Shown: positions 33,860-43,555, numbered from the stretch's first letter. The stretch: 64,000 bases of DNA from Mycobacterium sp. OTB74 (GCF_029892685.1 NZ_JARXVD010000027.1:1-64000), one strand, 5' to 3'. Made by a program: numbers and translations. Notes: a model not told the origin generated them from the sequence alone.

Positions 33860-36800
33860 TCACCGGAAGTCCCGCGACTTGGCCGTCACCCGCAGGTCCA
33901 GCCGACCCATCCGATCCGCCAGCACCGTCGCCGCACCACTGGCGTTCTGCACGATGCCCCGCACCAGCAGCGCCGGGGCACTCTGAGCCAACCGTCGATA
34001 CCTGGCCCATACCCCCGGTGCGCACAACACGTTGACCATGCCGGTCTCGTCTTCCAGGTTGACGAATGTCACCCCCTGCGCCGTGGCCGGTCGCTGCCGA
34101 TGGGTGACCGCACCGGCCACCAGAATCCGGGTACCGTCCGGCACCTCCAACAACCGGCAAGCGGGCACCACATTCAGCGCATCGAGGTCGGCCCGCAAGA
34201 ACTGGGTCGGGTAACTGTCCGGGGACACCCCGGTGGCCCACACGTCAGCGGCGGCCAGTTCCAGCTCGCTCATGCCGGGCAGCTCCGGGATGGTCGACGA
34301 CGACCCGACGCCGGGCAGCCGATCCGGCCGCTCGGTGGCCGCAGCCCCCGCAGCCCACAGACCTTCTCGCCGGCTGATCGCAAAACAACCCAGCGCACCG
34401 GAAGTCGCCAGCGCCTCGGTCTGCGGCACCGACAGTTGCACCCTTGCCGTCAGATCGAGCAGGGAAGCGTACGGCCCGTTGACTTCTCGCTCGTCGACGA
34501 TGCGCTGCGCCAACTCGTCACCGATGTGTCGGACCGCCCCCAAACCCAATCGCACCTCGGTGCCACGGTTCTCGCATGTCGCGTATGACAGGCTGGCATT
34601 CACATCCGGCCCGTGCACCAGCACCCCGTGCCGACGGGCATCGGCCACCAGTGACTGCGGCGAGTAGAAGCCCATCGGCTGAGCCCGCAGCAGCGCCGCA
34701 CAGAACACCGCGGGGTGGTGCAGCTTGAACCACGACGAGGAGAACACCAGCGACGCAAAGCTCAGCGCGTGACTCTCCGGAAAGCCGAAATTGGCGAAGG
34801 CTTCGAGCTTTTCGTAGATCCGGTCGGCGGTGTTCCCGGTGATCCCGTGCAATTCGCGCATGCCGTCGTAGAACCGACCGCGCAGCCGTTGCATCCGTTC
34901 GGTCGATCGTTTGGAGCCCATGGCCCGGCGCAGCTGGTCGGCTTCGGCCGGGGTGAAGCCCGCACAGTCCACGGCCAATTGCATGAGCTGTTCCTGAAAC
35001 AGCGGCACCCCCAGCGTCCTATCCAACGCCGGCTTCATCGAATCATGTTCACAGTCCGGCTTTTCCAGCCCATTGTGCCGCCGGATGTACGGGTGTACCG
35101 AACCGCCCTGAATCGGTCCCGGTCGGATCAGCGCCACCTCGACCACCAGGTCGTAGAACTTTTTGGGTTTCAGCCGGGGCAGGGTGGCCATCTGCGCCCG
35201 GGATTCGACCTGAAACACCCCGACTGAGTCAGCCCGCTGCAGCATCTCGTACACCGCGGGTTCGGACAGGTCCAGCTTGGCCAGCTCCACCTCGATGCCC
35301 TTGTGCTCTTTGGACAGATCGATCATGTAGTGCAGGGCCGAGAGCATGCCCAGGCCCAGCAGGTCGAACTTCACCAAACCGATTGCCGCACAGTCATCTT
35401 TATCCCATTGCAGCACGCTGCGGTTTTCCATCCGCGCCCACTCGACCGGGCACACATCGGCGATCGGCCGGTCGCAGATCACCATGCCACCGGAGTGAAT
35501 TCCCATGTGGCGCGGGAGATTTCTGATCTGCAGCGCAAGGTCGATCACCTGCTCGGGAATGTCTTGAACATCCGGGTCGTCGGGCGACATTCCGTTCCAC
35601 CTGCTGATCTGTTTGCTCCAGGCGTCCTGCTGCCCCTGCGAAAAGCCAAGGGCCCGAGCCATATCCCGCACTGCACTGCGGCCGCGGTAGGTAATGACGT
35701 TGGCCACCTGCGCCGCGTAGTCACGGCCGTATTTGGCGTAGACATGCTGGATGACCTGCTCGCGCAGGTCCGATTCGATGTCGATATCGATGTCCGGTGG
35801 GCCGTCACGGGCCGGGGACAAGAACCGTTCGAACAGCAACTCGTTGGCGACCGGGTCAACGTTGGTGATGCCCAGGGCGTAGCAGACCGCCGAGTTGGCC
35901 GCCGAACCCCGGCCCTGGCACAGGATATTGCTGCGCCGGCAGAACTCGGTGATGTCGTGTACCACCAGGAAATAGCCTGGGAAGTTTAGTTGCTCAATGA
36001 CTTTCAGTTCATGTTCAATCTGCGCGTATGCCTTCTCCGCGCCTGCCTTCGGCCCGTATCGACACGCCGCCCCGGAAGCCACCAACTCACGCAGCCAACT
36101 GCTCTCGGTATGCCCGATCGGCACGTCGAACGGTGGCAACTGTGGCGCAATCAAACGCAATTCGAATGCACACTGCTCCCCCAACTCAGCGGCGGCCGAC
36201 ACCGCGCCCGGATGGTGCGCGAACATCCGGGACATCTCAGTACCCGACCGCAGGTGCACTCCACCGAGCGGGGCCAGCCACCCCTCGGCCTCGTCCATCG
36301 AGTTTCTGGCCCTGATCGCGCCCATCGCCATGGCCAGCCGCCCACGGGACGGCTGCGCGAAATGCGCTGCGGTGGTGGCGATGACGTCCAAGCCGAACCG
36401 CGGTGCCAGCGCAGCCAGCATGGCATTGCGCTCGTCATCGAGCGGGTGCCCGTGCTGGGTCAGCTCGACACTGACCCGACTGGCGCCGAACCGGTCCACC
36501 AAGTCGGCCAACGCCTTATCCGCGGCCTCCACACCACCCGACGACAATGCCTGCCGCACATGACCTTTGCGGCAACCGGTGAGAATCTGCCAATGGCCGC
36601 CGGCCGCCTCGGTGAGGACATTCAGGTCGTAGCTCAGCACCCCCTTCTGACCGCCGGCCAGGTGCGCCCTGGCAAGTTCCCTGGACAATCGCCGGTATCC
36701 CTCGGGCCCGCGGGCCAAGACCAGCAGATGCGGGCCGGGTGGATCCGGAAGCTCGGTCCGGGCTACGTTCCCCAGCGACAGTTCGGCACCGAAAACCGTC

Positions 36801-37156
36801 GCCATGTTGAGCTCTTTGGCAGCTTCGGCGAACCGGACGACGCCATAGAGCCCGTCATGGTCGGTCAGCGCGATGGCCCGCAAGTCCAGCCGGACAGCCT
36901 CCTCCACCAGCTCCTCCGGGGTGCTGGCGCCGTCCAGAAAGCTATATGCGGAGTGGGTGTGCAACTCGGCATACGGAACCGAGGTGGCCGGCCGGGCCGG
37001 GCGGTCCACCGGCCGATAGTTGCCTCGCTTGCGCGACCAGGCCGGACTGTCGCCGCCATCAGCCGGCGCCTCAGGAGATGCACCGGCAACCCGCGGCTTG
37101 CCGGACAGCACCCGCTGCATCTCCGCCCAGCTCGGCGGCCCGTTGTGCCAACCCAT
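33860..37156 (-). CDS. dnaE2: error-prone DNA polymerase III alpha subunit
   Basis: A 1098-residue DnaE2, the C-family polymerase that carries out damage-induced mutagenesis with ImuA' and ImuB. The N-terminal PHP domain begins AELHTHSAYSFLDGAS; the polymerase aspartates are in GPPDIDIDIESDLREQ; further on are GRGSAANSAVCYALG, IHSGGMVICDRP and the helix-hairpin-helix region near LPEAD. The C terminus contains an OB fold (VTFVNLEDETGMVNVLC). An SOS box lies 13 bp before the start. Its partner imuB is at the right edge of this window. Confidence 0.96.
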   Translation of the reverse strand: MGWHNGPPSWAEMQRVLSGKPRVAGASPEAPADGGDSPAWSRKRGNYRPVDRPARPATSVPYAELHTHSAYSFLDGASTPEELVEEAVRLDLRAIALTDHDGLYGVVRFAEAAKELNMATVFGAELSLGNVARTELPDPPGPHLLVLARGPEGYRRLSRELARAHLAGGQKGVLSYDLNVLTEAAGGHWQILTGCRKGHVRQALSSGGVEAADKALADLVDRFGASRVSVELTQHGHPLDDERNAMLAALAPRFGLDVIATTAAHFAQPSRGRLAMAMGAIRARNSMDEAEGWLAPLGGVHLRSGTEMSRMFAHHPGAVSAAAELGEQCAFELRLIAPQLPPFDVPIGHTESSWLRELVASGAACRYGPKAGAEKAYAQIEHELKVIEQLNFPGYFLVVHDITEFCRRSNILCQGRGSAANSAVCYALGITNVDPVANELLFERFLSPARDGPPDIDIDIESDLREQVIQHVYAKYGRDYAAQVANVITYRGRSAVRDMARALGFSQGQQDAWSKQISRWNGMSPDDPDVQDIPEQVIDLALQIRNLPRHMGIHSGGMVICDRPIADVCPVEWARMENRSVLQWDKDDCAAIGLVKFDLLGLGMLSALHYMIDLSKEHKGIEVELAKLDLSEPAVYEMLQRADSVGVFQVESRAQMATLPRLKPKKFYDLVVEVALIRPGPIQGGSVHPYIRRHNGLEKPDCEHDSMKPALDRTLGVPLFQEQLMQLAVDCAGFTPAEADQLRRAMGSKRSTERMQRLRGRFYDGMRELHGITGNTADRIYEKLEAFANFGFPESHALSFASLVFSSSWFKLHHPAVFCAALLRAQPMGFYSPQSLVADARRHGVLVHGPDVNASLSYATCENRGTEVRLGLGAVRHIGDELAQRIVDEREVNGPYASLLDLTARVQLSVPQTEALATSGALGCFAISRREGLWAAGAAATERPDRLPGVGSSSTIPELPGMSELELAAADVWATGVSPDSYPTQFLRADLDALNVVPACRLLEVPDGTRILVAGAVTHRQRPATAQGVTFVNLEDETGMVNVLCAPGVWARYRRLAQSAPALLVRGIVQNASGAATVLADRMGRLDLRVTAKSRDFR

Positions 37157-37169
37157 CGCTTCAGCGTAT

Positions 37170-37185
37170 TCGAAACTTTGTTCGA
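37170..37185 (-). promoter_or_regulatory. LexA/SOS box of dnaE2
   Basis: TCGAAA-CTTT-GTTCGA differs by one base from the mycobacterial SOS consensus TCGAAC-N4-GTTCGA and sits 13 bp upstream of the dnaE2 ATG. LexA would repress here until DNA damage. Confidence 0.8.
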
Positions 37186-37299
37186 TTGCTACGCGCCTGA
37201 TGGCGGGTGCGCGCCAGCAACGCTTGACGCTCCGCTATTAATTGACGTAGACGAAACCAGCGCAGCACCATGCCGCCTGATAACCGCGAGAGGTGAGAC

Positions 37300-38583
37300 G
37301 TGCAGTTAATCGACGCCACCACCGATGCAGCTGCGGCCCGGGTCTCGCGTCGGCGACTCATTACCCTCCTGGCCGCGACCTTTCTGTTCAACGTGACCGG
37401 CTTTGCGGTAATCAGCGCGGCAGCATCGGTACTTCTGCCCACCCAGGTTGCGGCGACAGATCCGTTGGGCAAGGTCAGTGTCATCGGATTCCTCGGGGCG
37501 GTCGGTGCGATCGCCGCCGCCGGGGTCCCGCCGATTGTGGGAGCCCTGTCTGATCGCACCCGTAGCCGGTGGGGCCGGCGCACACCGTGGATCCTGGCCG
37601 GGGGTGTGACGTCGAGCGTGGCGTTCATCTTGCTCGGCATGCAGACCTCATTGGGCTGGCTGGCGTTGTGCTGGTTCCTGGTGCACGGCACGGTCAACAT
37701 CGGGATGTGCATCGTGTCGGCCGTCGTCGCTGACCGCGTCCCGGTGCGCCAGCTCGGGCTGGCCGGCACGATCAACTCGGCCACCATCCCGTTGGGCGGT
37801 GCTATAGGCGCCATCCTTGGTGCGCGAGCCACGCACGCAATGACCTTCGCCTACATCGCCTTCGGCGTTGCCGTGCTTATCGTCTCGCTACCGCTGGCCC
37901 GAGTCGCGCGAGAACAGCTGGGGCCACCGGACGGTAACCAACCCGCCCATGCCAACACCGCTTCCCTAGCGTCCCGAGCCGCTCGTGAGATCAACGCAAT
38001 GTTCGCGATGTTCCGAACCCCGGACTATCGATACTTCTTTGCCGTCCGGGCCATGATCATCTTCGGCTATTCGACCGCCGCCGCCCTCGCGCTGTACATC
38101 TTGACGGACTACCTCAAACTGCCCGCCGGCATGCACCCGACCGATGCCCTTGCGACCCTGGCCGTCGTCGAAATGATGGGGTTCCTGCTGGGTGGCGCCA
38201 TCGTCGGACCGCTGGCCGATCGCCTTGGGCGACGCAAGATCTTTGTCACGGTATCGGCACTGCTGGTCTCCATTGCCCTTACGCTGCCTGCATTTTCGCC
38301 GATCTGGCACACCCAACTTGTCGCAGGTGCCATCGGTGCGCTCGGCTTCGGCGGATACTTCGCCGTAGACCATGCGCTGGTGATCCAGGTACTGCCCACC
38401 CACAACGACGCCGGCCGGGATCTGGGCACCATCCACATCGCGATGACAGCGCCACAGGTCCTGGCGGCCCCATTCGCCGCATTTCTGATCAATGAATTCG
38501 GTTATCCGACATTGTTTCTGGTCGCGAGTGCACTGGTACTCGTCGGTTCACTCTTCGTGATTCCGATCCGATGCGTGCGGTGA
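37300..38583 (+). CDS. MFS transporter
   Basis: A 427-residue permease with about 12 hydrophobic helices. The loop between helices 2 and 3 carries the MFS signature GALSDRTRSRWGRRTPWI, repeated in the second half as GPLADRLGRRKIFV. It resembles glycoside/pentoside-type or sugar-alcohol exporters with an RxxxGRRxPW loop, but the substrate is unknown. ATG at 37300 sits 14 bases after GAGAGGTGAG. Confidence 0.85.
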   Translation: MQLIDATTDAAAARVSRRRLITLLAATFLFNVTGFAVISAAASVLLPTQVAATDPLGKVSVIGFLGAVGAIAAAGVPPIVGALSDRTRSRWGRRTPWILAGGVTSSVAFILLGMQTSLGWLALCWFLVHGTVNIGMCIVSAVVADRVPVRQLGLAGTINSATIPLGGAIGAILGARATHAMTFAYIAFGVAVLIVSLPLARVAREQLGPPDGNQPAHANTASLASRAAREINAMFAMFRTPDYRYFFAVRAMIIFGYSTAAALALYILTDYLKLPAGMHPTDALATLAVVEMMGFLLGGAIVGPLADRLGRRKIFVTVSALLVSIALTLPAFSPIWHTQLVAGAIGALGFGGYFAVDHALVIQVLPTHNDAGRDLGTIHIAMTAPQVLAAPFAAFLINEFGYPTLFLVASALVLVGSLFVIPIRCVR

Positions 38584-38834
38584 GAGGTCTCACGGCGGCC
38601 TTTGGCGATCGACGACTGCAACATTCAGGCGTATCGCGCCCCGACAATGCGATTGCATGCGAAGGCATCTGACAGGTAAGCCGTGGTCACCCTGATCGGC
38701 GATGTCTAGATACACACGGCTTGTCGGATGGCCGCCAGTCAGGAACATCCGGCGGTTGGCAGCAGTTGCAAGCTAGTGGGACTGACCTGCCACCGGCAGA
38801 AGATGTCGAACCCACGACACTTTGGAGTGTTGTC

Positions 38835-39239
38835 ATGCCACTGGTACGGATCGATCTGCTTGCCACGTACACCGCCGAAGAGCGCAAGGCCATCGGGGAC
38901 TGTGTCCAACGCGCGATGATCGACACCCTCAATGTCCCTGAACGAGACCGTTTCCAAATCATCACCACTCACTCGCCCGCTGACTTCGATTTCGATCGTT
39001 CCTATCTCGACATCGAACGAACCGACCGCTTCGTGCTCGTCGAGGTCACACTGTCCACGGGGCGTACCGCAGAAGCGAAGCAGGCGTTCTACGCACGACT
39101 GGCCGAGTTGCTTACCGGAGCCGTAGGGCTTCGCCCCGAAGATCTCGCCGTCGCGTTGATTGAAAACCAGCGCCAAGACTGGTCGTTCGGAAAGGGCGAA
39201 GCGAGCTATGTGGTGCTACCCCGAGAGCAGTGGCGCTGA
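38835..39239 (+). CDS. tautomerase family protein
   Basis: A 134-residue protein of the tautomerase superfamily. The ATG at 38835 leaves the catalytic proline as residue 2 (MPLVRIDLLATYTAEERKAIG), which decides the start against the longer upstream frame. It contains FQIITTHSPADFDFDR and the second repeat-like RTAEAKQAFYARLAELL, so it is a fused or long-type 4-oxalocrotonate-like member. Substrate unknown. Confidence 0.85.
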   Translation: MPLVRIDLLATYTAEERKAIGDCVQRAMIDTLNVPERDRFQIITTHSPADFDFDRSYLDIERTDRFVLVEVTLSTGRTAEAKQAFYARLAELLTGAVGLRPEDLAVALIENQRQDWSFGKGEASYVVLPREQWR

Positions 39240-39342
39240 CCGGCTCGCACTTCATCCAAACATACGCCCCAACTGTAAGATTTACGGCAAGGGTTGCAGT
39301 AAAACTGCCAATGCGTCGCTGTTTACGTTCTAGCATCAGCTC

Positions 39343-39933
39343 GTGACAGTTTCTTCACCTGCGTCCGACGGTGCTATCGCGCCCAATCAAGCGCCCCTGC
39401 CGCTTAGCGAACGGCGCTACGACTGGCTGTTTATCGCCGCGTTTGTCCTGTTCGCGTCGACATCTTTCTGCGGCGACTTAGTCAACTTGCTCATGCGACC
39501 GGATCCGGACTCGCCATACCTGATGGCCCGGCTGGTCTACCGTGTTTACGCCGAGGGCGCCGATCCACTCCTGATTGCCAATCCCCGCTTTCTGCAGGCG
39601 GGCGCGGGGGTCTCTGCGCTAGTCTTCGGCTCGTTTTACCTCGTGCTGATCTACGCCTTCGTCAAAGGACGTGACTGGATTCGGCTGCCGTCGATTTTTT
39701 ACGCCGGAATGGTTGTGCAGACGACGTTTCTCGTGCTCGTTGTTGGAATTGCGGGTGATGCGCCGTTGTTCAAGATGGTCTGCGGCGCCGCCTACACCGG
39801 CTTTGACTACACGTTCACCGATGTCCCGAAGGTGTTGTTGTACAACGTGCCTTATATCGTGATCCCTCTGTTGTTGGTCGCACGCATGTGGCGGCCGCAT
39901 CCTTTCTGCCGCCCGATCGGCCGCCGCAACTAG
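39343..39933 (+). CDS. EXPERA/TMEM97-like (emopamil-binding-like) membrane protein
   Basis: A 196-residue protein with four hydrophobic helices (about 29-47, 85-105, 115-136, 160-182). The pattern RRYDWLFIAAFVLF, then a conserved acidic helix end (FCGDLVNLL), DPLLIANPRFLQAG, RDWIRLPSIFYAGMVVQTT, and a C-terminal YNVPYIVIPLLLVARMWRPHPF follows the EXPERA domain of eukaryotic TMEM97, EBP and TM6SF2 proteins, which bind sterols or sigma ligands. Bacterial members are uncommon. Starts with GTG. Assignment by pattern only. Confidence 0.55.
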   Translation: MTVSSPASDGAIAPNQAPLPLSERRYDWLFIAAFVLFASTSFCGDLVNLLMRPDPDSPYLMARLVYRVYAEGADPLLIANPRFLQAGAGVSALVFGSFYLVLIYAFVKGRDWIRLPSIFYAGMVVQTTFLVLVVGIAGDAPLFKMVCGAAYTGFDYTFTDVPKVLLYNVPYIVIPLLLVARMWRPHPFCRPIGRRN

Positions 39934-39959
39934 CGGAGAGGATCGATTACGTCCGCCGT

Positions 39960-40236
39960 TCACTGCTCGGACACAGCCGCCGTCGATGGCGTGCCGCTCA
40001 CGGTGACCGTGACGGTTGCGACGCCGGGGTCTGATGCGATCACCAATTGCTGGGCGCCCGGTGCCGAAATCACTTGTTCACCAGTCACATTGATCTTTAA
40101 CCGTTGAGGAACTGCACTGTTGCATAGCCGGCGGGCGCATAGCTGTCGCGGCCGATCACCGTCACCGGTTCAGCGGTACAGCGGACCGCGACATTTGCGC
40201 GAACATTTTCCGGCACCGCCGTTCTGCGTGGCACGG
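39960..40236 (-). pseudogene. frameshifted remnant of a beta-rich (possibly exported) protein
   Basis: Minus-strand coding-like sequence in two adjoining frames. The first, from about 40236, reads VPENVRANVAVRCTAEP, VTVIGRDSYAPAGYATVQF and stops at 40097. The second continues in another frame with LKINVTGEQVISAPGAQ, VIASDPGVATVTVTVSG and stops at 39960. Codon bias and alternating hydrophobic/polar residues are consistent across the break, which points to a one-base frameshift near 40095-40110. The N-terminal part is missing or short. Family not recognised. Confidence 0.4.
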
Positions 40237-40428
40237 ATCCATTCCGGTAATACCAGCCGCAAGAACGTCCACGACGCCTGGTGGCAACCGGTTCCCATGG
40301 AAGAGGTCACCACCCTCATGGGACGCGAATGGTCGGAGCATTGGGCAGTCTACTTCGTTCAGCACCACCGTCGGCTTCTCAATCTGATGCACGCCTCAGC
40401 CGACGAACTTCGCACACTTCTGTGCTGA
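40120..40428 (+). CDS. doubtful ORF, possibly a short gene from ~40299
   Basis: The frame opens with Arg-rich sequence unlike a protein, but from MEEVTTLMGREWSEHW (ATG ~40299) through VYFVQHHRRLLNLMHASAD it has coding-like codon choice and amphipathic helices, ending at 40428. It may be a 43-residue protein or a fragment. It overlaps the minus-strand remnant. No domain recognised. Confidence 0.25.
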   Translation: MHSRRAHSCRGRSPSPVQRYSGPRHLREHFPAPPFCVARIHSGNTSRKNVHDAWWQPVPMEEVTTLMGREWSEHWAVYFVQHHRRLLNLMHASADELRTLLC

Positions 40429-40576
40429 AAAAGCTTGGCACCGCGCACGACCGAATCGCAGAATATGCGGCGCGTCCCAGAGGGCGGGCCAGTTGGCGCG
40501 ATGTCCACCGAAGCCACACCGCACTCACAGCTGGTGTGATGGATTGGTGACGCGGCGGGCGTACACCGGCGTCGTG

Positions 40577-42394
40577 ATGTCGGTCGTAGATGCCGGGCGG
40601 CGGGTGGTGAACACGCGTAATACCACCACCGCGGCGCGGTCGGCATCCCGGGCGATGTCCCGGCAAGGCGGTCAGACATGCGTGCGCCCCTCACAGGTAG
40701 CGGTCGCGGGCTCACCGCTTTTGGTGCTGAACGAGTTCCGCACTCTGATAGTCGACGCCGACCGCCGCGCTTCTCTGCCTCAGCTCGCGCGAACGCGGGT
40801 TGCTAACAAGCATCAAAGCCACTGCGAACGAGACACTTTCGCGATGCGTGTGACCGATCAAACGGCGCTCAACGCAGACCTGCCAGCGCCCACATCCGGT
40901 CCGGCGACGGCCTCCATAACAGATCGGCACGGCGTCTGCGCCGGGAGTTGCCCTCGCTGTCAGGAGCGGTCAACTGTTCGGGGCAGCGTCGAGGTCGGAC
41001 GCGTCGGTGAGTCGCACGAGCAGCAAGCCGATCGGGTCGCCGAGGAGGTAATGCGTGCCGCTGATGGGCAACCTGACGACGGATCTGCGGTGGGCTCACA
41101 CAGTGCTCGCGTCAACCCCGCCCCACCGACAATCCAGCACACATCTGGTGCGCGCCATCGCGCGGACACACGTCCGACGGTCGCCGCGTCGAGAATGGTC
41201 AATGACAGCTTGCGCACCGAGGGCCAGCCGCTCGATGCCGGTTCCCGCGAATTCATGGAAGCGCGCTTCGGACACAACTTCAGCCACGTGAGAGTGCATA
41301 CCGGAGCGCAAGCGAACGCGTCGGCAGGCGCCCTGCGCGCCTGCGCATACACCAGCGGTAGCCACGTGGTGTTCGGCGCCAATCAATACGAACCGCATAC
41401 AAGCGCCGGCCGACGGCTGCTCGCGCACGAGTTGGCCCACGTTGTACAACAAGATTTGTCGCCGCATCGTGTTGCCATACCCGTACAACGCAAGCCGGCC
41501 AAGCCAGCCGACAGCGGCCCCGCGGCCCAGCACATCGACGATGTGTATGGTGCCGGCACATTCCTCAGCGCGGAACGCTGGCGGTTTCTGCTCAACGCGG
41601 CGCAGAACGCGTTCAACCGAGCCGACCTAGAGGCGGCCACCCTCTACTACTCGATCCTCTGCACCGACCTGGCGACGCTGGCCCAGGCGGATCTGGTGAC
41701 GAGTTCGCACGAAGTCCATTACGTCGATTGCGACAGAGACAAGCACTGCACGGGCACACGAAAGGGCGTCAATTTCACATGGGCCACGTGGGGAAGCGCC
41801 CAGGCCACCACCGGTTTCGTCGATGACGCGACCGGCGAGTTTCCTGCCGGCCCGTGGCGGCCGGGGGCGCATCAGTCGCTGGCGATCGTGCTGTCGCGCA
41901 GCGCCTTTGTGCCCGACAAAACCGTGTCACTGGGCATCTTGCGTCACGAGATGAGCCATGCCGGGGACGACGCCGCCAATGCGGCAAAAATGGTGCGCGC
42001 AGGCAGCGCGACCCCTGGTGGACTGATCAACAACGCCGGCTTAGAGGTGCGCGGTTACGCCGAAGGTTTCATGACGATGTTCAAGCTCACGTCGCCTGCC
42101 CCGACCGACTTTACGGTGCCAGCATTCATTGAATTGCTTGGCGTGGCTGACTTCTGGCACTTCGCGGAGGAAGACATTCGCAAAGGCACGTTGCGCCGTC
42201 TGCAGAGATACTTCTGTGACGAGCTCGACGGCCCGCATCGCAAGTCTCTCGAAGACTTCCTGCGGGTCGAGTCTGCGCGCACGTGGCCGTCGGAAAAGAC
42301 AAGCCCCAAAGACACCAGACCGGGGCGGCCCGATTTCTTCCACCGGTTGCGAGACAGCATCGCGACATGCACGACGACCGTAGCGCCGAAATAA
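40577..42394 (+). CDS. DUF4157 (eCIS-core) protein with two zincin-like motifs
   Basis: About 605 residues from ATG 40577; ATG 40844 is another plausible start. The middle holds a DUF4157 domain: SREFMEARFGHNFSHVRVHT, SGSHVVFGANQYEPHT, then RRLLAHELAHVVQQ with HELAH at residues 284-288. Ahead of it is a CAGSCPRCQ motif and HEQQADRVAEEV. The C-terminal ~280 residues carry a second motif, GILRHEMSHAGDDAA (HEMSH at 457-461), followed ~25 residues later by a glutamate (GLEVRGYAEGF), as in a separate zinc protease or peptidase fold. DUF4157 is found on effectors of extracellular contractile injection systems and on free-standing toxins; no such system is nearby. Confidence 0.72.
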   Translation: MSVVDAGRRVVNTRNTTTAARSASRAMSRQGGQTCVRPSQVAVAGSPLLVLNEFRTLIVDADRRASLPQLARTRVANKHQSHCERDTFAMRVTDQTALNADLPAPTSGPATASITDRHGVCAGSCPRCQERSTVRGSVEVGRVGESHEQQADRVAEEVMRAADGQPDDGSAVGSHSARVNPAPPTIQHTSGARHRADTRPTVAASRMVNDSLRTEGQPLDAGSREFMEARFGHNFSHVRVHTGAQANASAGALRACAYTSGSHVVFGANQYEPHTSAGRRLLAHELAHVVQQDLSPHRVAIPVQRKPAKPADSGPAAQHIDDVYGAGTFLSAERWRFLLNAAQNAFNRADLEAATLYYSILCTDLATLAQADLVTSSHEVHYVDCDRDKHCTGTRKGVNFTWATWGSAQATTGFVDDATGEFPAGPWRPGAHQSLAIVLSRSAFVPDKTVSLGILRHEMSHAGDDAANAAKMVRAGSATPGGLINNAGLEVRGYAEGFMTMFKLTSPAPTDFTVPAFIELLGVADFWHFAEEDIRKGTLRRLQRYFCDELDGPHRKSLEDFLRVESARTWPSEKTSPKDTRPGRPDFFHRLRDSIATCTTTVAPK

Positions 42395-42973
42395 ATAATG
42401 GTACGAGGTTCGTGTAGTACTCCACCACCTGCGACGCCGACAAGATCATCGTGGTCATTTTGTCTGACGACGAGGCGTCGGCGCGGGCTCGGCACCCACT
42501 ACTGACTACACCGCATTTAATAAAAATAGCCGAATTGGGGATCGAATCGCGCACGCACGCGCGAGAACACTGCCCCCACGCCACGACGGCACGACGGCAC
42601 GAATCAGATTCGAGGCCGCGCCCCAAGGAAATCAGCTTCCCAACGTTTTCGAATGCGCCCGTCACGCCTACCTAGCATCCCCACCACGGCCCGACGGGCC
42701 CCTGGTATCCGTATGGCTTGCCGATTTACGGTGTATATCGCGGCCAAACCTGGCGATAGGTCTCTAATCGAATAGCAAAGGCGCGCGCCGACATTCGGCG
42801 GCGGGCGAACGGTCACGCCGCAGCCAGACCACAGCCGCAGCCAGACCACAGCCGCAGCTAGCGCCGCAAAGAGCCATCACTGCCGCAACGACAATGAGAA
42901 TCCCCGCCTTCAGTAAATGATAGAACCGCCGAATTCAAATACGAAGAACCTTTAGGCGGCCTCATTGCGTGTC
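42395..42973. other. 579-bp non-coding stretch with short tandem repeats
   Basis: No supported gene. It holds a 17-bp tandem repeat GCCGCAGCCAGACCACA (42817-42833 and 42834-42850, plus a partial third copy) and a CACGACGG repeat near 42580. The parts around 42520 and 42900-42950 are AT-rich. A plus-strand frame from 42451 is Arg/His-rich and unconvincing. Confidence 0.5.
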
Positions 42974-43150
42974 TTAGCCAGCCGTTTCGGGATCTGGAAC
43001 GGGGTCGGACGGACCTGGCGCCTGCTTGCGCTGTGCGAGTTGATACTTCACCACGGCGACCAACGCCTTCGGATTGCGGGCGAACATTTTTGCGGCCTGG
43101 AATCCCACTTTGACCGTCTGACTAAATGTCAGTTCCTGCGCTGGCTCCAT
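42974..43150 (-). CDS. small hypothetical protein (58 residues)
   Basis: MEPAQELTFSQTVKVGFQA, then AKMFARNPKALVAVVKYQL, and a Pro-rich tail. The ATG at 43150 has GGGGAGGT at good spacing. It is predicted to be an amphipathic helical protein without a signal peptide. Similar short 'KMFARNP' proteins occur in mycobacteria, but no function is known to me. Confidence 0.6.
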   Translation of the reverse strand: MEPAQELTFSQTVKVGFQAAKMFARNPKALVAVVKYQLAQRKQAPGPSDPVPDPETAG

Positions 43151-43555
43151 GCTTCGTACCTCCCCGGGATGCTGATCGCTTCGGAACAATAGCAAGGTTC
43201 GGCACGCTGACCGCCAGCCTGTTCGGGGCTGGTTGGCAGCTTAGGCCCATGAGTAGTGCTCGCGACGGTCGCTGTTCACGTCGTGCGCGGCCCCAAAGAC
43301 TGAGTTCGGAAAGAGCTGACCGACCGAGTCGGTCAGCTCATTTTGATCAGGCCGTCCGACGATGCGTCGCACCCCCACCCCGCTGCCGCCCCACGCCAGC
43401 CGGCAAATCCCCAGCTCGACAAACCGGTATCGCTCGCCGCCTTCTGCATCCCGATCCAGACGCAGACCGGCTCGCGCCGGTTCGGGACCGCCCTTGATTG
43501 CCTTCGGTCCGGTCGCCTGGGGAACTCCCCGCGGGCGACCCAGCGCCCTGGCACG
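43151..43555. other. 405-bp gap with a strong hairpin and a possible gene remnant
   Basis: The main visible structure is a perfect 12-bp stem, GAGCTGACCGAC (43313-43324) and its complement (43328-43339), followed by ATTTTGA, a plausible terminator. A minus-strand frame (43241 upward to ~43400: RYRFVELGICRLAWGG ... QLFPNSVFGAAHDVN) looks coding-like without a clear start and may be a decayed gene. Confidence 0.4.

Noticed and set aside
42451..42675. Plus-strand frame after the DUF4157 gene, and a GGGGATCGAATC stretch hinting at a tRNA
   Set aside because: The frame is Arg/His-rich with no ribosome-binding site. The tRNA-like bases lack a matching acceptor stem and D-arm. No tRNA or rRNA was seen anywhere in the window.
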